Assembly (NCBI RefSeq): GCF_000518245.1
Contig: NZ_JADF01000020.1
Coordinates: forward strand, 1-64,000
DNA: 64,000 bases
DNA from: Brachyspira alvinipulli ATCC 51933
GTDB taxonomy: Bacteria; Spirochaetota; Brachyspiria; Brachyspirales; Brachyspiraceae
Reading direction: 5' to 3'
The position numbers and the translations under genes are program-made. The notes beneath the pieces were generated by a model. It was not told where the DNA came from, searched no databases, and saw only the letters and a program-made list of their open reading frames with translations. Below are positions 1 to 8,981 of this stretch, piece by piece (positions within the stretch are counted from its first letter, which is position 1; the number at the start of each line of letters is the position of its first letter).

Positions 1-95
<95 letters not shown>

Positions 96-285
96 CGCAG
101 CTGTTTCATAAATAATCCCAACAATTTGTATTATAGTAAAATTATTTTTAAAAATCAATATAAAAATATAAAAGAAAAAAATTATACTAAATAAATTAAA
201 AATAAAGAATATTTTAACGATAAAAATGTAAGTTAGTTTAATAAAAATTATGGAAATATTATAAAAAATTCCTATTATTTATATT

Positions 286-858
286 ATGAAAAAAATTATA
301 CTTTTTATTTTTATTTTTACTAATTTAGTATTTTCTACCCCTTTATTTATTCAAGAAACTCCTATAAAAACATATATAAAAAATAGAATTTTAAAAGAGG
401 CTGAAAAAAAAGGAGATGAACAGACAATATATGAATTAACAAATGAAAATAAATTAATCATAACAAATAATAATATTATAACTAATAATACATTAATAAT
501 AACTAATGATATAGATTTTTCAAGATACAAAGAAAGAGGTTATGATATTACAATGGATGTACTTCCTAGATATTATACTGTAAGAAAAGGAGATACTCTT
601 TTTAAAATATCATCTTATACATTTATATATGGCGAAAAGAATTTTTGGACTATTATATATAATGCTAATAAAAATCTTATCAAAAACACTTCTTCTTTAC
701 CAATAGGATTAAAACTTTTTATACCAAGCATAAGGGGTGAAACTAGATATTGGACATATGAACCTAAATTAGAATATGTACCGTTTAAGATGAAGATGGA
801 TTTAACATCAAATATGTATCAGGATTATCCTTTTATTATAAAAACTAAAGATGATTAA
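286..858 (+). CDS. Secreted LysM-domain protein
   Basis: A 190-residue protein with an N-terminal signal peptide (residues 1-17: KKII followed by a Phe/Ile-rich core ending near FST). A LysM module spans about residues 96-147; its opening YYTVRKGDTLFKIS and closing GLKLFIP are typical. LysM binds the N-acetylglucosamine backbone of peptidoglycan, so the protein probably sits in the periplasm on the cell wall. Residues 45-80 are an Asn/Thr/Ile-rich linker. No catalytic domain is present, so a structural or wall-anchoring role is inferred. No clear Shine-Dalgarno sequence precedes the ATG at 286. The gene is single and faces the convergent phosphorylase gene across a shared terminator. Confidence 0.85.
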   Translation: MKKIILFIFIFTNLVFSTPLFIQETPIKTYIKNRILKEAEKKGDEQTIYELTNENKLIITNNNIITNNTLIITNDIDFSRYKERGYDITMDVLPRYYTVRKGDTLFKISSYTFIYGEKNFWTIIYNANKNLIKNTSSLPIGLKLFIPSIRGETRYWTYEPKLEYVPFKMKMDLTSNMYQDYPFIIKTKDD

Positions 859-893
859 AAAAGGGCTCTTACATTAAGTAAAAACCCTTTATT
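859..893. terminator. Bidirectional hairpin terminator
   Basis: AAAGGG at 860-865 pairs with CCCTTT at 885-890, with a smaller TTAC/GTAA pairing inside, between two convergent genes. A-rich and T-rich flanks allow use in both directions. Confidence 0.6.
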
Positions 894-908
894 AGTTATT
901 CCTTTATA

Positions 909-3470
909 TTAACCCCATATTATGAGTTTCATATCAAATTTATAACTTAAATCTTTATGATATGGATACATTCTTATAGCATAACCGCTTTGACCGCTGT
1001 TTGTACATTCTAAAACACCAGTGAAAGAATGTCTGCCGTTTCCTAAATCAGCAGAATGCTTCATCTCAACTACTATAGGATCTATAATCTCTTCTTTCAT
1101 GCTTAATTTTCCATTATAAATTTCAACTTTCACAGAATCAGGAGCTATATCCCCTAAATTAACTATAGTTTTTACTTCAAACTTACTTCCAACTTTCAAG
1201 CTTCTTGAAGGCATTTCTGATATTGTGTTTTCAAATGAAACTTTAGACCATTTTGAGAAAATATCCTGTTTCCATGACTTTAATGCTTTAGCTTTTGCAA
1301 ATTCATTTTCAGTCATATTAATATATCTCTTACTTGCATTGTTATAGAATTTATTAAAGTAATCAGCAACCATTCTATTAGTAGAGAATACAGGACAAAC
1401 TGTTTGCATACTCCATTTCATAGCAGCAACCCATTGTCTAGGTATATTATCTCTTCCTCTTTCATAGAATAGAGGTATTATTTCATTTTCTAATACATTA
1501 TAAAGAGCCTTACTTTCAACTTCATCTTGATATTCTAAATCGGTATACTCTTCTCTGTTACCAATAGGCCATCCATTTTGACCATCATAAGCTTCATCCC
1601 ACCATCCGTCTAATACACTGAAATTCAAACCTCCGTTTGGTGGAACTTTCATGCCGCTTGTACCGCTTGCTTCTAAAGGTCTTCTAGGGTTATTAAGCCA
1701 TACATCAACACCTTGAACCATATATCTAGCAACATTTATATCATAGTCTTCTAAGAATACTATATGATCTCTTAAATCTTCTCTACGGCATATTTCAGCA
1801 ATATTTCTTATTAACTCTTTACCGCCATTATCATGAGGGTGTGCTTTACCAGCAAAAATAATTTGTACAGGTCTTTCAGAATTAGTTATAATATTTTTTA
1901 ATCTCTCTAAATCTCTAAAAAGTAAAGTACCTCTTTTGTAAGTTGCAAATCTTCTTGCAAAACCTATTGTTAAAGCTTCAGGAGAAAGTATCTGATCTGC
2001 ATGTTCTATTTCGCTCTTTGTGAATCCTCTGTTTATAATTTGTGCTTTTAATCTCTCACGGCAGAAATCAATAAGTCTTTCTTTTCTTCTTTCATGAGTT
2101 CTCCAAAGTTCAGCATCAGGAATTTTCTGTACTCTTTCCCAAATATCATATTCTAAAGGCTTAGTTCTCCAACGAGGTCCTAAATATCTGTCAAGCAAGT
2201 TCTGCATATCAAAAGATATCCAGCTTAAAGTGTGAATACCATTAGTAATAGAATCTATAGGAAGTTCATTAACAGGAACACCTTTCCAAATATCTTTCCA
2301 CATAGCTCTTGATACATGTCCGTGAAGTTCACTAACTCCGTTATTTTCAGCAGATAAGTTCAAAGCAAGTACTGTCATACAGAAACTTTCTTTTTGATCA
2401 TCAGGATTGATTCTTCCAAGTCTTATAAACTCATCCATAGTCATATCTATATGTTTAACATAATCTGTGAAATATTTCTGAATCATATCTATAGGGAATA
2501 TATCATTTCCTGCAGGTACTGGGGTATGAGTTGTAAATATATTTGAACTATACACAACTTCTCTTGCAGCATTTTTATCTAAATGATTATTCTCCATTAA
2601 CTGTCTTATTCTCTCTAAAGAAAGGAAAGCACTATGACCTTCATTCATATGATAAATAGTAGGTTTAATTCCTAATTTATCTAATGCCTTAACACCTCCT
2701 ATACCAAGAAGTATTTCCTGCTGTATTCTAGTTTCTAAATTACCGCCGTAAAGCTGAGCAGTAATATCTCTGTCCTCTACACTATTTTCTTCTATGTTAG
2801 CATCTAAATAATAAAGCTCTATTCTTCCTACATTAGCTTTCCATATCTGTGCATAAACTTTTCTGCCAGGAAGATCAACATCAACCTTTAAAGTTTCGCC
2901 GTTTTTATCTAAAACTTTTTCTAAAGCTAAGTTAAAGAAATCATTTTCTATATCATATTCCTGCTGCCATCCATCAGCATTTAAATACTGTCTGAAATAT
3001 CCTTTTCTGTATAAAAGACCTACAGCTACTAAAGGCAAACCTAAATCGCTAGCAGATTTTAAATGATCACCAGATAATATACCAAGACCGCCTGAATAAT
3101 TAGGCAAAGATTCATGCAAACCATATTCAAAAGAGAAATATGCTATCTTTTCATTTTTTACTTTTACAGAATCGTCCAAATTATTATACCAAGTCTCCTG
3201 ATTCATGTATGTTTTAAACTCATCATAAACTTCGGCCAAGCTCATCATAGCAGCATCATCATGCAGCATAGCATCGAAACGTTCTTGAATTGACTCTCCT
3301 AACACTCTTATAGGATTATGATCTCTTTTGTCCCAATTATCAATATCAATAGTTCTCAATAAAGTTACCGCTTTTTGGTTCCAACACCACCAAAAATTTT
3401 TAGTAATTTCTATAAGTGGTTCTAATTCTTTTGGTACAGATGGCGAAACCATATACTTATTTAATTTCAT
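909..3470 (-). CDS. glgP: Alpha-glucan (glycogen) phosphorylase
   Basis: 853 residues, glycosyltransferase family GT35, short bacterial/archaeal subtype (TIGR02094) with the N-terminal domain of unknown function DUF3417 (FWWCWNQKA at about residue 26). It releases glucose-1-phosphate from alpha-1,4-glucan using pyridoxal phosphate. Visible motifs are GGLGILSGDHLKSA, FAGKAHPHD, and the cofactor site EASGTSGMK with the expected pyridoxal-phosphate lysine at Lys608. Length matches the subtype. The start is supported by AAGGCGG upstream of the ATG. The gene is monocistronic. It would serve glycogen or maltodextrin breakdown in the cytoplasm. Confidence 0.95.
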   Translation of the reverse strand: MKLNKYMVSPSVPKELEPLIEITKNFWWCWNQKAVTLLRTIDIDNWDKRDHNPIRVLGESIQERFDAMLHDDAAMMSLAEVYDEFKTYMNQETWYNNLDDSVKVKNEKIAYFSFEYGLHESLPNYSGGLGILSGDHLKSASDLGLPLVAVGLLYRKGYFRQYLNADGWQQEYDIENDFFNLALEKVLDKNGETLKVDVDLPGRKVYAQIWKANVGRIELYYLDANIEENSVEDRDITAQLYGGNLETRIQQEILLGIGGVKALDKLGIKPTIYHMNEGHSAFLSLERIRQLMENNHLDKNAAREVVYSSNIFTTHTPVPAGNDIFPIDMIQKYFTDYVKHIDMTMDEFIRLGRINPDDQKESFCMTVLALNLSAENNGVSELHGHVSRAMWKDIWKGVPVNELPIDSITNGIHTLSWISFDMQNLLDRYLGPRWRTKPLEYDIWERVQKIPDAELWRTHERRKERLIDFCRERLKAQIINRGFTKSEIEHADQILSPEALTIGFARRFATYKRGTLLFRDLERLKNIITNSERPVQIIFAGKAHPHDNGGKELIRNIAEICRREDLRDHIVFLEDYDINVARYMVQGVDVWLNNPRRPLEASGTSGMKVPPNGGLNFSVLDGWWDEAYDGQNGWPIGNREEYTDLEYQDEVESKALYNVLENEIIPLFYERGRDNIPRQWVAAMKWSMQTVCPVFSTNRMVADYFNKFYNNASKRYINMTENEFAKAKALKSWKQDIFSKWSKVSFENTISEMPSRSLKVGSKFEVKTIVNLGDIAPDSVKVEIYNGKLSMKEEIIDPIVVEMKHSADLGNGRHSFTGVLECTNSGQSGYAIRMYPYHKDLSYKFDMKLIIWG

Positions 3471-3635
3471 AAAATTACCGCCTTAAAAATTATTTTAGAT
3501 ATTTATTTTTATTGTATAATAAATATACAAGAAAATCAATGAATTTATTTATATTTATAGTGTTATATGTATTATATAATAATTATTATATGCATAGAAT
3601 TTAATTTATTATCTATAAAAATTTTATATTCATAA

Positions 3636-3663
3636 TTGACTTTTATTAATATTTCTATATAAT
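3636..3663 (+). promoter_or_regulatory. Sigma-70 promoter of aroF leader
   Basis: TTGACT at 3636-3641, a 16-base spacer, and TATAAT at 3658-3663. Transcription would begin near 3670, essentially at the start of the Phe-rich leader ORF (3672), and leave an untranslated leader of about 210 bases before aroF. Confidence 0.65.
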
Positions 3664-3671
3664 ATATTACT

Positions 3672-3755
3672 ATGAAAGATAAAATTTTAACAAACTCTAT
3701 TTACAGAAACAATTCTTTTTGCTTTCAATTCTTCTTTAACTTTTTTGGCGTTTAA
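3672..3755 (+). CDS. Phe-rich leader peptide of aroF
   Basis: A 27-codon ORF between promoter and aroF. Its last 13 codons read SFCFQFFFNFFGV, with seven Phe codons in a run of ten positions, then TAA at 3753-3755. This composition is the hallmark of a phenylalanine attenuator leader, comparable to the PheL peptide of enterobacteria. Immediately at the stop lies a GC-rich hairpin (3746-3762) that a ribosome finishing the peptide would cover. The predicted transcription start leaves almost no room for a Shine-Dalgarno site, so it may be translated from a leaderless message, or an upstream promoter may exist. No obvious U-tract terminator follows, so the mechanism (attenuation, RNA stability or translation) is open. 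Confidence 0.65.
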   Translation: MKDKILTNSIYRNNSFCFQFFFNFFGV

Positions 3756-3762
3756 GGCGCCA
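3746..3762 (+). promoter_or_regulatory. Hairpin at leader-peptide stop
   Basis: TGGCG (3746-3750) pairs with CGCCA (3758-3762) around a 7-base loop that contains the leader stop codon. It is the only GC-rich hairpin in the aroF leader. The rest of the 3471-3879 gap is AT-rich and shows no further gene. Confidence 0.55.
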
Positions 3763-3879
3763 GTATATTCTATAATTTCACAAACAAATAAACACTTATA
3801 AAATTAATTTTTTTATTACTAACTAATTTTTTCAAAAACGTAATTAACATAATATTTTAAATTAAGGAGATCAATAACT

Positions 3880-4923
3880 ATGATTATTGTAATGAAACCA
3901 AATGCTAAAGAAGAATATATAAATAATATAACAGACAGACTTATTAATGCAGGACTAGGTACAAATAAAATAGTAGGTGTTGACTGTACTGTTATAGGTA
4001 TAGTAGGAGATACTTCCAAAGTAGACAGAGAATTAATGTCAACTTTACCAGGTGTTGCAAGAGTTTTGAAAGTTCAAGAACCTTTCAAAAGAGCAAACAG
4101 GGCATTCAAAAAAGAAGATACAATTGTTGATGTAAGCGGGGTTAAAATCGGTGCAGGAAAACCCGTTATAATAGCAGGTCCTTGTTCTGTTGAAAGTGAG
4201 GAGCAAGTTATTAATATTGCTAAAAGTGTTAAAGCTGCTGGTGCTTCAATACTTAGAGGTGGAGCTTTCAAACCTAGAACTTCACCTTATGCTTTCCAAG
4301 GACTTGCACTTGACGGACTTAAAATATTAAAATTAGCAAAAGAAGAAGTAGGTATTCCTATAGTTAGTGAAATAGTTTCTATAAGACATTTAGAAGAATT
4401 TGAAAATACTGTTGATATGATACAAATCGGTGCTAGAAATATGCAGAACTTCGAGCTTTTAAAAGAAGTTGGAAAATTAAAAAAACCAATACTTTTAAAA
4501 AGAGGACTTGCTAATACTATGGAAGAATGGCTTATGAGTGCTGAGTATATACTTGATAAAGGAAACAGCGATGTTGTATTATGCGAACGCGGTATAAGAA
4601 CTTTTGAAACTTATACTAGAAATACTTTCGATGTTTCTGCTATACCTATGATAAAAAGAATGAGCCATTTGCCTGTAATAGGTGATCCTTCTCATGCAAG
4701 CGGTAAATCTTGGATGGCACTTCCTTTAACTCTTGCTGCTCTTGCTGCTGGTGCTGATGGTATGATAATAGAAGTACATAATGATCCTGAACATGCTTTA
4801 TGCGACGGAGCTCAGTCTATAAAACCTGATGTTTTCCAAGATATAATGGAATCTGTTAATATGATGTCTGATACTGTAAGCAAAATAAAAGAAAAACATA
4901 ATGGAAAAATATATACAAAATAA
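3880..4923 (+). CDS. aroF: DAHP synthase, class I-beta
   Basis: 347 residues. It condenses phosphoenolpyruvate and erythrose-4-phosphate to 3-deoxy-D-arabino-heptulosonate-7-phosphate, the first step of the shikimate pathway. The type is AroA-I-beta (TIGR01361): an N-terminal ferredoxin-like regulatory domain (about residues 1-70) fused to the KDO8PS-like barrel. Motifs are GPCSVES with metal-ligand Cys102, RGGAFKPRTSPY at 126-137, and PSHASGK near residue 272. A strong AAGGAG site supports this start. The Phe-rich leader upstream suggests control by Phe supply in addition to any feedback through the N-terminal domain. aroB follows after a terminator. Confidence 0.95.
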   Translation: MIIVMKPNAKEEYINNITDRLINAGLGTNKIVGVDCTVIGIVGDTSKVDRELMSTLPGVARVLKVQEPFKRANRAFKKEDTIVDVSGVKIGAGKPVIIAGPCSVESEEQVINIAKSVKAAGASILRGGAFKPRTSPYAFQGLALDGLKILKLAKEEVGIPIVSEIVSIRHLEEFENTVDMIQIGARNMQNFELLKEVGKLKKPILLKRGLANTMEEWLMSAEYILDKGNSDVVLCERGIRTFETYTRNTFDVSAIPMIKRMSHLPVIGDPSHASGKSWMALPLTLAALAAGADGMIIEVHNDPEHALCDGAQSIKPDVFQDIMESVNMMSDTVSKIKEKHNGKIYTK

Positions 4924-4936
4924 TTAATGAATTTAT

Positions 4937-4972
4937 AAAGGCGGATGGTTATAAATCTATTCGCCTTTTAAT
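4937..4972 (+). terminator. Terminator after aroF
   Basis: AAAGGCG (4937-4943) pairs with CGCCTTT (4962-4968) and runs into a T-rich tail. It lies 14 bases after aroF and 30 before aroB, so part of the transcription may read through. Confidence 0.7.
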
Positions 4973-4998
4973 TATATAAAAATTAAACGGATTATTTT

Positions 4999-6066
4999 AT
5001 GAATAAAGTAGAAGTAAGAATAAACAATAGTTTAAATACCCAAATAAATTATGATATTTTAGTTCAAAAAGGATTAATAAAAGATACTGGCAAATTAGTA
5101 AAAAATATACTAAGAGGAAAAAGAGCTTTAATTGTAACGGACGATATAGTTAATGAACTTTATACTAACATAGTTAAAGAAAGTTTAGAAAAAGAAAATA
5201 TTATAGTTTCTACATGCGTGTTAAAAAACGGAGAATCAAATAAAAACATAGAAAGCGTTATTAATATTTTTTCTTCATTAGCAAAAAATGAATTAAGCCG
5301 CAAAGATATTATAATTGCCTTAGGAGGCGGAGTTATAGGAGATATGGCTGGATATGCTGCTGCTGTTTGGATGCGTGGTATTGATTTTGTGCAAATACCT
5401 ACAACATTGCTTGCCTGTGTAGATTCTTCTGTGGGAGGAAAAACAGGCATAAACATAAAAGAAGGTAAGAATTTAGTAGGTGCTTTTCATAGTCCTAAAC
5501 TTGTTATAATAGACAGTGACACTTTACTATCTCTTCCAAAAAGAGAATTTAATGCTGGAATGGGTGAAGTTATTAAGCATGCATTTTTATTTGATGAAGA
5601 ACTTTTAAAATATATAGAAAATCATTATTATAATGGAAATGATTTAGATATGGATTTTGTGCTTAAAAGAAACTGCGAATTAAAAGCTCATATTGTGGAA
5701 ATAGATTATAAAGAACAGAAAGAAAGAATGTTTTTAAACTTTGGACATACTATAGGGCATAGTGTAGAAAATTCTGCAGGTTATGGAGTTTTACTTCATG
5801 GCGAGGCGGTTGCTATAGGTATGATTTTTGCTATAGAGTATGGTATTAAAAAAGGAATAACCAAAGATAAAAACATATTAGAAAGAGCTAAAAATATATT
5901 AACAAAAGTTCCTCTGCCTATTTCAATACCTGATAATGTAAATTTAAAAGAAGCGGTTAAACTTGATAAAAAAAGAACAAATGATAAAATCAATTTCGTA
6001 TTTTTAGAATCTATTGGAAAACCTTGTGTTGAAAAAGTGGGTATGGAGGATATTTTAGATGAATAA
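4999..6066 (+). CDS. aroB: 3-dehydroquinate synthase
   Basis: 355 residues; second step of the shikimate pathway, converting DAHP to 3-dehydroquinate with NAD+ and a divalent metal. The NAD-binding loop GGGVIGDMAG is at residues 109-118, followed by IPTTLLACVDSSVGGKTGIN. Expected metal ligands are Glu190 (GMGEVIKHA), His250 (GHTIGH) and His267 (LLHGEAVAIGM). Length is normal for the family. It lies directly downstream of aroF. Its last 8 bases overlap the start of a lipoprotein gene, whose ribosome site GGAGG lies inside aroB, so the two are probably translationally coupled. Confidence 0.96.
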   Translation: MNKVEVRINNSLNTQINYDILVQKGLIKDTGKLVKNILRGKRALIVTDDIVNELYTNIVKESLEKENIIVSTCVLKNGESNKNIESVINIFSSLAKNELSRKDIIIALGGGVIGDMAGYAAAVWMRGIDFVQIPTTLLACVDSSVGGKTGINIKEGKNLVGAFHSPKLVIIDSDTLLSLPKREFNAGMGEVIKHAFLFDEELLKYIENHYYNGNDLDMDFVLKRNCELKAHIVEIDYKEQKERMFLNFGHTIGHSVENSAGYGVLLHGEAVAIGMIFAIEYGIKKGITKDKNILERAKNILTKVPLPISIPDNVNLKEAVKLDKKRTNDKINFVFLESIGKPCVEKVGMEDILDE

Positions 6067-6751
6067 ATTTACTTTGGTTATGCTATTTTCTATTGTTATG
6101 CTAATATCATGTGCAAATAATAATTCTGATAATAAAAAATATAATACAGCAGAAACAAAATCAGATAAAAAAATAGAATATCTTGATACGAAATTTGAAG
6201 TAATAGATGTTGTTACAGTTGATATAGAAGATGATAATTATACCAATATAGATAAATATTTTATAGAAACTCTAAATGCTTATAAAGTACACAATACAGA
6301 TACAATTAATATAAATGGAAACAAATGTTATATTTCCAGTGTATATACTATTAATATTGATGATGAAAGTTTTTATGAAAAAAAAGATAGTGAGAATTAT
6401 ATTTATATAAGTTTATGGGAACTAAATAACAATAAGGCAAATTTTATTTCTGGTTTTTATCCTAATACTATAGGTTCTGAATGGGTAGGTGATATAATTT
6501 CTCATGTAAGTAATAATGTTCTTGAATTTGAAATAGAACGTTATTCAATGAGCCATTCATATATTAATAGTTATAGGTTTGATATAGTTGAAAGTAATAA
6601 TATAATTGATTTTTATCTTATTGATTTTTCAGAAAAAACTCCTGAGACAGATTCTGAAACAGGTGAAATATTAATGACTGAATACTTATTTGATCATGAT
6701 AATATTATAATGGATAATCTTGATAAGGATTACGGATATTACAATTTTTAA
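6059..6751 (+). CDS. Lipoprotein of unknown function
   Basis: 230 residues. The lipobox LISC gives lipidated Cys18 after a short hydrophobic signal; the mature N-terminus is Asn/Lys/Ser-rich. The rest is acidic and Tyr/Asn-rich with motifs such as YISSVYTINIDDE and YIYISLWELNNNKA that resemble alternating beta strands. No known domain is recognised. It overlaps aroB by 8 bases, with its ribosome site inside aroB. A second, decayed copy lies at 7123-7744 and preserves the C-terminal pattern, so the whole length was once under selection. Location (inner or outer membrane) cannot be told from sequence. Confidence 0.8.
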   Translation: MNKFTLVMLFSIVMLISCANNNSDNKKYNTAETKSDKKIEYLDTKFEVIDVVTVDIEDDNYTNIDKYFIETLNAYKVHNTDTININGNKCYISSVYTINIDDESFYEKKDSENYIYISLWELNNNKANFISGFYPNTIGSEWVGDIISHVSNNVLEFEIERYSMSHSYINSYRFDIVESNNIIDFYLIDFSEKTPETDSETGEILMTEYLFDHDNIIMDNLDKDYGYYNF

Positions 6752-7122
6752 TTAAAGAGTAATAAAAATTAAATTTGCTTAATAAAGAAACTATGCCAAA
6801 ATTAGTTTTCTATTTTTAGATAAAATACAGATATTACAAGATATAAAGTTAAAACACTTGCATTTTTAGTTCTTTTTGCGGCTGGAAAAGAACAACAAAA
6901 AAATTACAAAATTAAAAATTATTCCTTTTTAATTTAAAACACATCATTTATTTTCTGTAATAATAAGCAATCAGACGCATATATAGAGAGGATTATACAT
7001 AATATTATTATATGCTGTGCGGCTTGCCTACACGAAGTATACCAGAATATATAGACAAATACTTGACAAACTTAAAATTTTTTAGTATTTTTTTGGAAAA
7101 CTGAGTATGGAAAATATTTTAA
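6752..7122. other. Intergenic region with repeat fragments
   Basis: No gene is visible. A hairpin GTTCTTTT (from about 6870) with AAAAGAAC encloses TGCGGCTGG, and a GC-richer patch around 7015-7045 (CTGTGCGGCTTGCCTACAC) resembles the GC-rich island at 50.5-50.7 kb. The last ~30 bases copy the 3' end of aroB, the left edge of the tandem duplication. Confidence 0.5.
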
Positions 7123-7744
7123 ATGAATAAATTTACTTTGGCACTTATACTTTCTATCGTTATGCTGTATTATGTGCTGCTAATATAAAAATAAAGGTGA
7201 TAGATACTGCTTCAGTTGATATAAAAAATAATAATTACGCTAATATAGATAAATATGTTATGGAAACTTTAGATGCTTATAAAGTATATACAAATAAATA
7301 TCATGATATAATTAACATAAATGGAAATAAATATTATATTTCTAGTGTATGTACTATTAATATTGATGATGAAAAACAATATATGGAGGATTATATTTAT
7401 ATAAGTATATGGAAATTAAATAATAATAAGGCAGATTTTGTTTCTGGTTTTTATCCCATTAGTGCATCTTCAGAAATAGATTATATATATTCTAATATTA
7501 CTAATAATATGCTTGAATTTGAAATAGCTCGTTATTCTACTAGCTATCAATATGTTATTATTATAAATTTAATATAGTTGAAAATAATAATACAATTAAT
7601 TTTTATCTTACTAACTTTTCAGAAGAAACTTCTGAGCGGAATTATGATACAGAAGAAATATTAGATGTTGAATATATATTTGAACATGACAATGTTAATA
7701 TGAATGATCTTGGTAAAGCAGGTTATGGATATTATAATATTTAA
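7123..7744 (+). pseudogene. Decayed copy of the lipoprotein gene
   Basis: This is a tandem duplicate of the 6059 lipoprotein gene. It starts MNKFTLALILSIVML, then a one-base frameshift near 7167 leads into VLCAAN (the former lipobox) and a reading frame that stays open to 7577. A second frameshift near 7560-7570 leads to the third piece (FNIVENNNTINFYLTNFSEE... ending YGYYNI at 7744). The three pieces in order match the intact paralogue over its whole length. The ~30 bases before it, with TATGGAAAATATTTTAAATG, copy the 3' end of aroB, so the duplication took in the aroB tail. It has no lipidation signal in frame and is very likely inactive. Confidence 0.85.
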
Positions 7745-7757
7745 TTAATAAATAATT

Positions 7758-7795
7758 AAGAGGCATTAACTTTTTATAAGCTAATGCCTCTTCAT
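7758..7795. terminator. Bidirectional terminator
   Basis: AAGAGGCATTA (7758-7768) pairs perfectly with TAATGCCTCTT (7782-7792). It separates the plus-strand pseudogene from the convergent flavodoxin gene. Confidence 0.85.
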
Positions 7796-7815
7796 TATTA
7801 GGATTTATTAATTGT

Positions 7816-8247
7816 TTATGCTTTCATCAATGCTTCACCTAAACCTACGCATTCATTTACAATAGAATCATCCGGAGTAAGATTTGCAATTAAACCATCT
7901 TTAACTAAAGATGCCCCAGCAGAATTTACATCATCTTGCCAACTTCTCATCCACTCTCCATCTCCCCAATCATAAGAGCCAAATAAAGCAACTTTCTTTC
8001 CAGATAAGTTTCCTCTTATAGAATCATAAAAAGGCTGGAACTCTGATTCTTCCAACACTTCATCACCCATAGCAGGACAACCCAATGCTAATTTAGAATA
8101 ATTATCTATACTACTGCTGTCAAATCCTGATACACTGAATATATCCGCATTTCCGCCTGCATTTTCTACTCCTTTTTTTACATTTTGAGCCATAATTTCA
8201 GTATTACCTGTACCACTCCAATATATTATTGCTATTTTATCACTCAT
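7816..8247 (-). CDS. Short-chain flavodoxin
   Basis: 143 residues, a cytoplasmic FMN-binding low-potential electron carrier. The phosphate-binding loop WSGTGNTE is at residues 10-17 and the second FMN loop GSYDWGDGEWM begins at about residue 90. GGAGGTAAT precedes the ATG. It is the second gene of an operon, 26 bases after the DUF3793 gene; this pairing is common in anaerobes and often tied to iron or redox status. Confidence 0.93.
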   Translation of the reverse strand: MSDKIAIIYWSGTGNTEIMAQNVKKGVENAGGNADIFSVSGFDSSSIDNYSKLALGCPAMGDEVLEESEFQPFYDSIRGNLSGKKVALFGSYDWGDGEWMRSWQDDVNSAGASLVKDGLIANLTPDDSIVNECVGLGEALMKA

Positions 8248-8273
8248 ATTATTACCTCCAATTATTTAATATT

Positions 8274-8855
8274 TTAACTGAATATATATTGTTTTCTATA
8301 ATTATCATAATCATCCATTATTTCAAGAATATCCTTTCCATTTTGAAATGTATTCATATAAAAATTTCTGCATTTATTATAACTATCAAAAATTTTTATG
8401 GCTTCGTTTTTATTATGATATACTTTCCAATAACCTGTATAAAGACTATTTTTACCATAATTATTAATAAAGCCGTATATGTCCATAAGCGGATATCCTA
8501 AAAATATACCTATTTCATGAGGAAATGTTTTTGAATACTGCATTCTGTTTTTTAAAAGCTCTATATTTTTATATATATTTTTTGAGCTGTATCCGTAGCA
8601 TTCTAAAAAACTAAAAATATCATCATTAAAAATATAACTCTTAAGCCTATTTCTATTATAAACATAAACTATAACTTTGGAATCATAATCCTTTATTATA
8701 GATACATTTATACCTCTGCTGCTTAGAATTTTATTATAAGATGATATTTTTTTATATACTTCATATATAGACTTATATTGATAGGTGAATATATTAGCTA
8801 TTTTTATACCTGATAAAGTAGGTGCACAGTGATTAATAATTAATTCATCAAACAT
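8274..8855 (-). CDS. DUF3793 family protein
   Basis: 193 residues. The signatures CAPTLSGIKIANIF (residues 10-23) and FPHEIGIFLGYPLMDIYGFI (about 112-131), then GYWKVY, are those of DUF3793, a family of unknown biochemical function found beside flavodoxins and iron-uptake genes. It is soluble with no signal peptide. It is transcribed first in a two-gene operon with flavodoxin from a consensus promoter whose -10 lies in a palindrome (8871-8888), suggesting repression by a dimeric regulator such as a Fur/PerR or MarR type; which one cannot be decided here. Confidence 0.85.
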   Translation of the reverse strand: MFDELIINHCAPTLSGIKIANIFTYQYKSIYEVYKKISSYNKILSSRGINVSIIKDYDSKVIVYVYNRNRLKSYIFNDDIFSFLECYGYSSKNIYKNIELLKNRMQYSKTFPHEIGIFLGYPLMDIYGFINNYGKNSLYTGYWKVYHNKNEAIKIFDSYNKCRNFYMNTFQNGKDILEIMDDYDNYRKQYIFS

Positions 8856-8870
8856 ATATATACCTCTTAT

Positions 8871-8908
8871 TGTTAGAGTATTCTAACATATATATTTTAG
8901 AATGTCAA
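8871..8908 (-). promoter_or_regulatory. Promoter with overlapping operator palindrome
   Basis: Reading the minus strand: TTGACA (8908-8903), a 17-base spacer, TAGAAT (8885-8880), a near-perfect sigma-70 promoter for DUF3793-flavodoxin. The palindrome TGTTAGA-GTAT-TCTAACA (8871-8888) covers the -10 hexamer and start region, where a bound repressor would block transcription. Confidence 0.75.
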
Positions 8909-8981
8909 CACAATTTGTTATATTAATCTAACTTTTTAGTGAAAAAATTGATAAATTCAAAACATTTAAAATAATATTAAA

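Noticed and set aside
3663-3830. Minus-strand open frame reading EIIEYTGALNAKKVKEELK
   Set aside because: It has no start codon and is the antisense of the Phe-rich leader and its hairpin, which explain the region better.
8229-8501. Plus-strand ORF of 90 codons
   Set aside because: It lies antisense to the well-supported DUF3793 gene and has no ribosome site.
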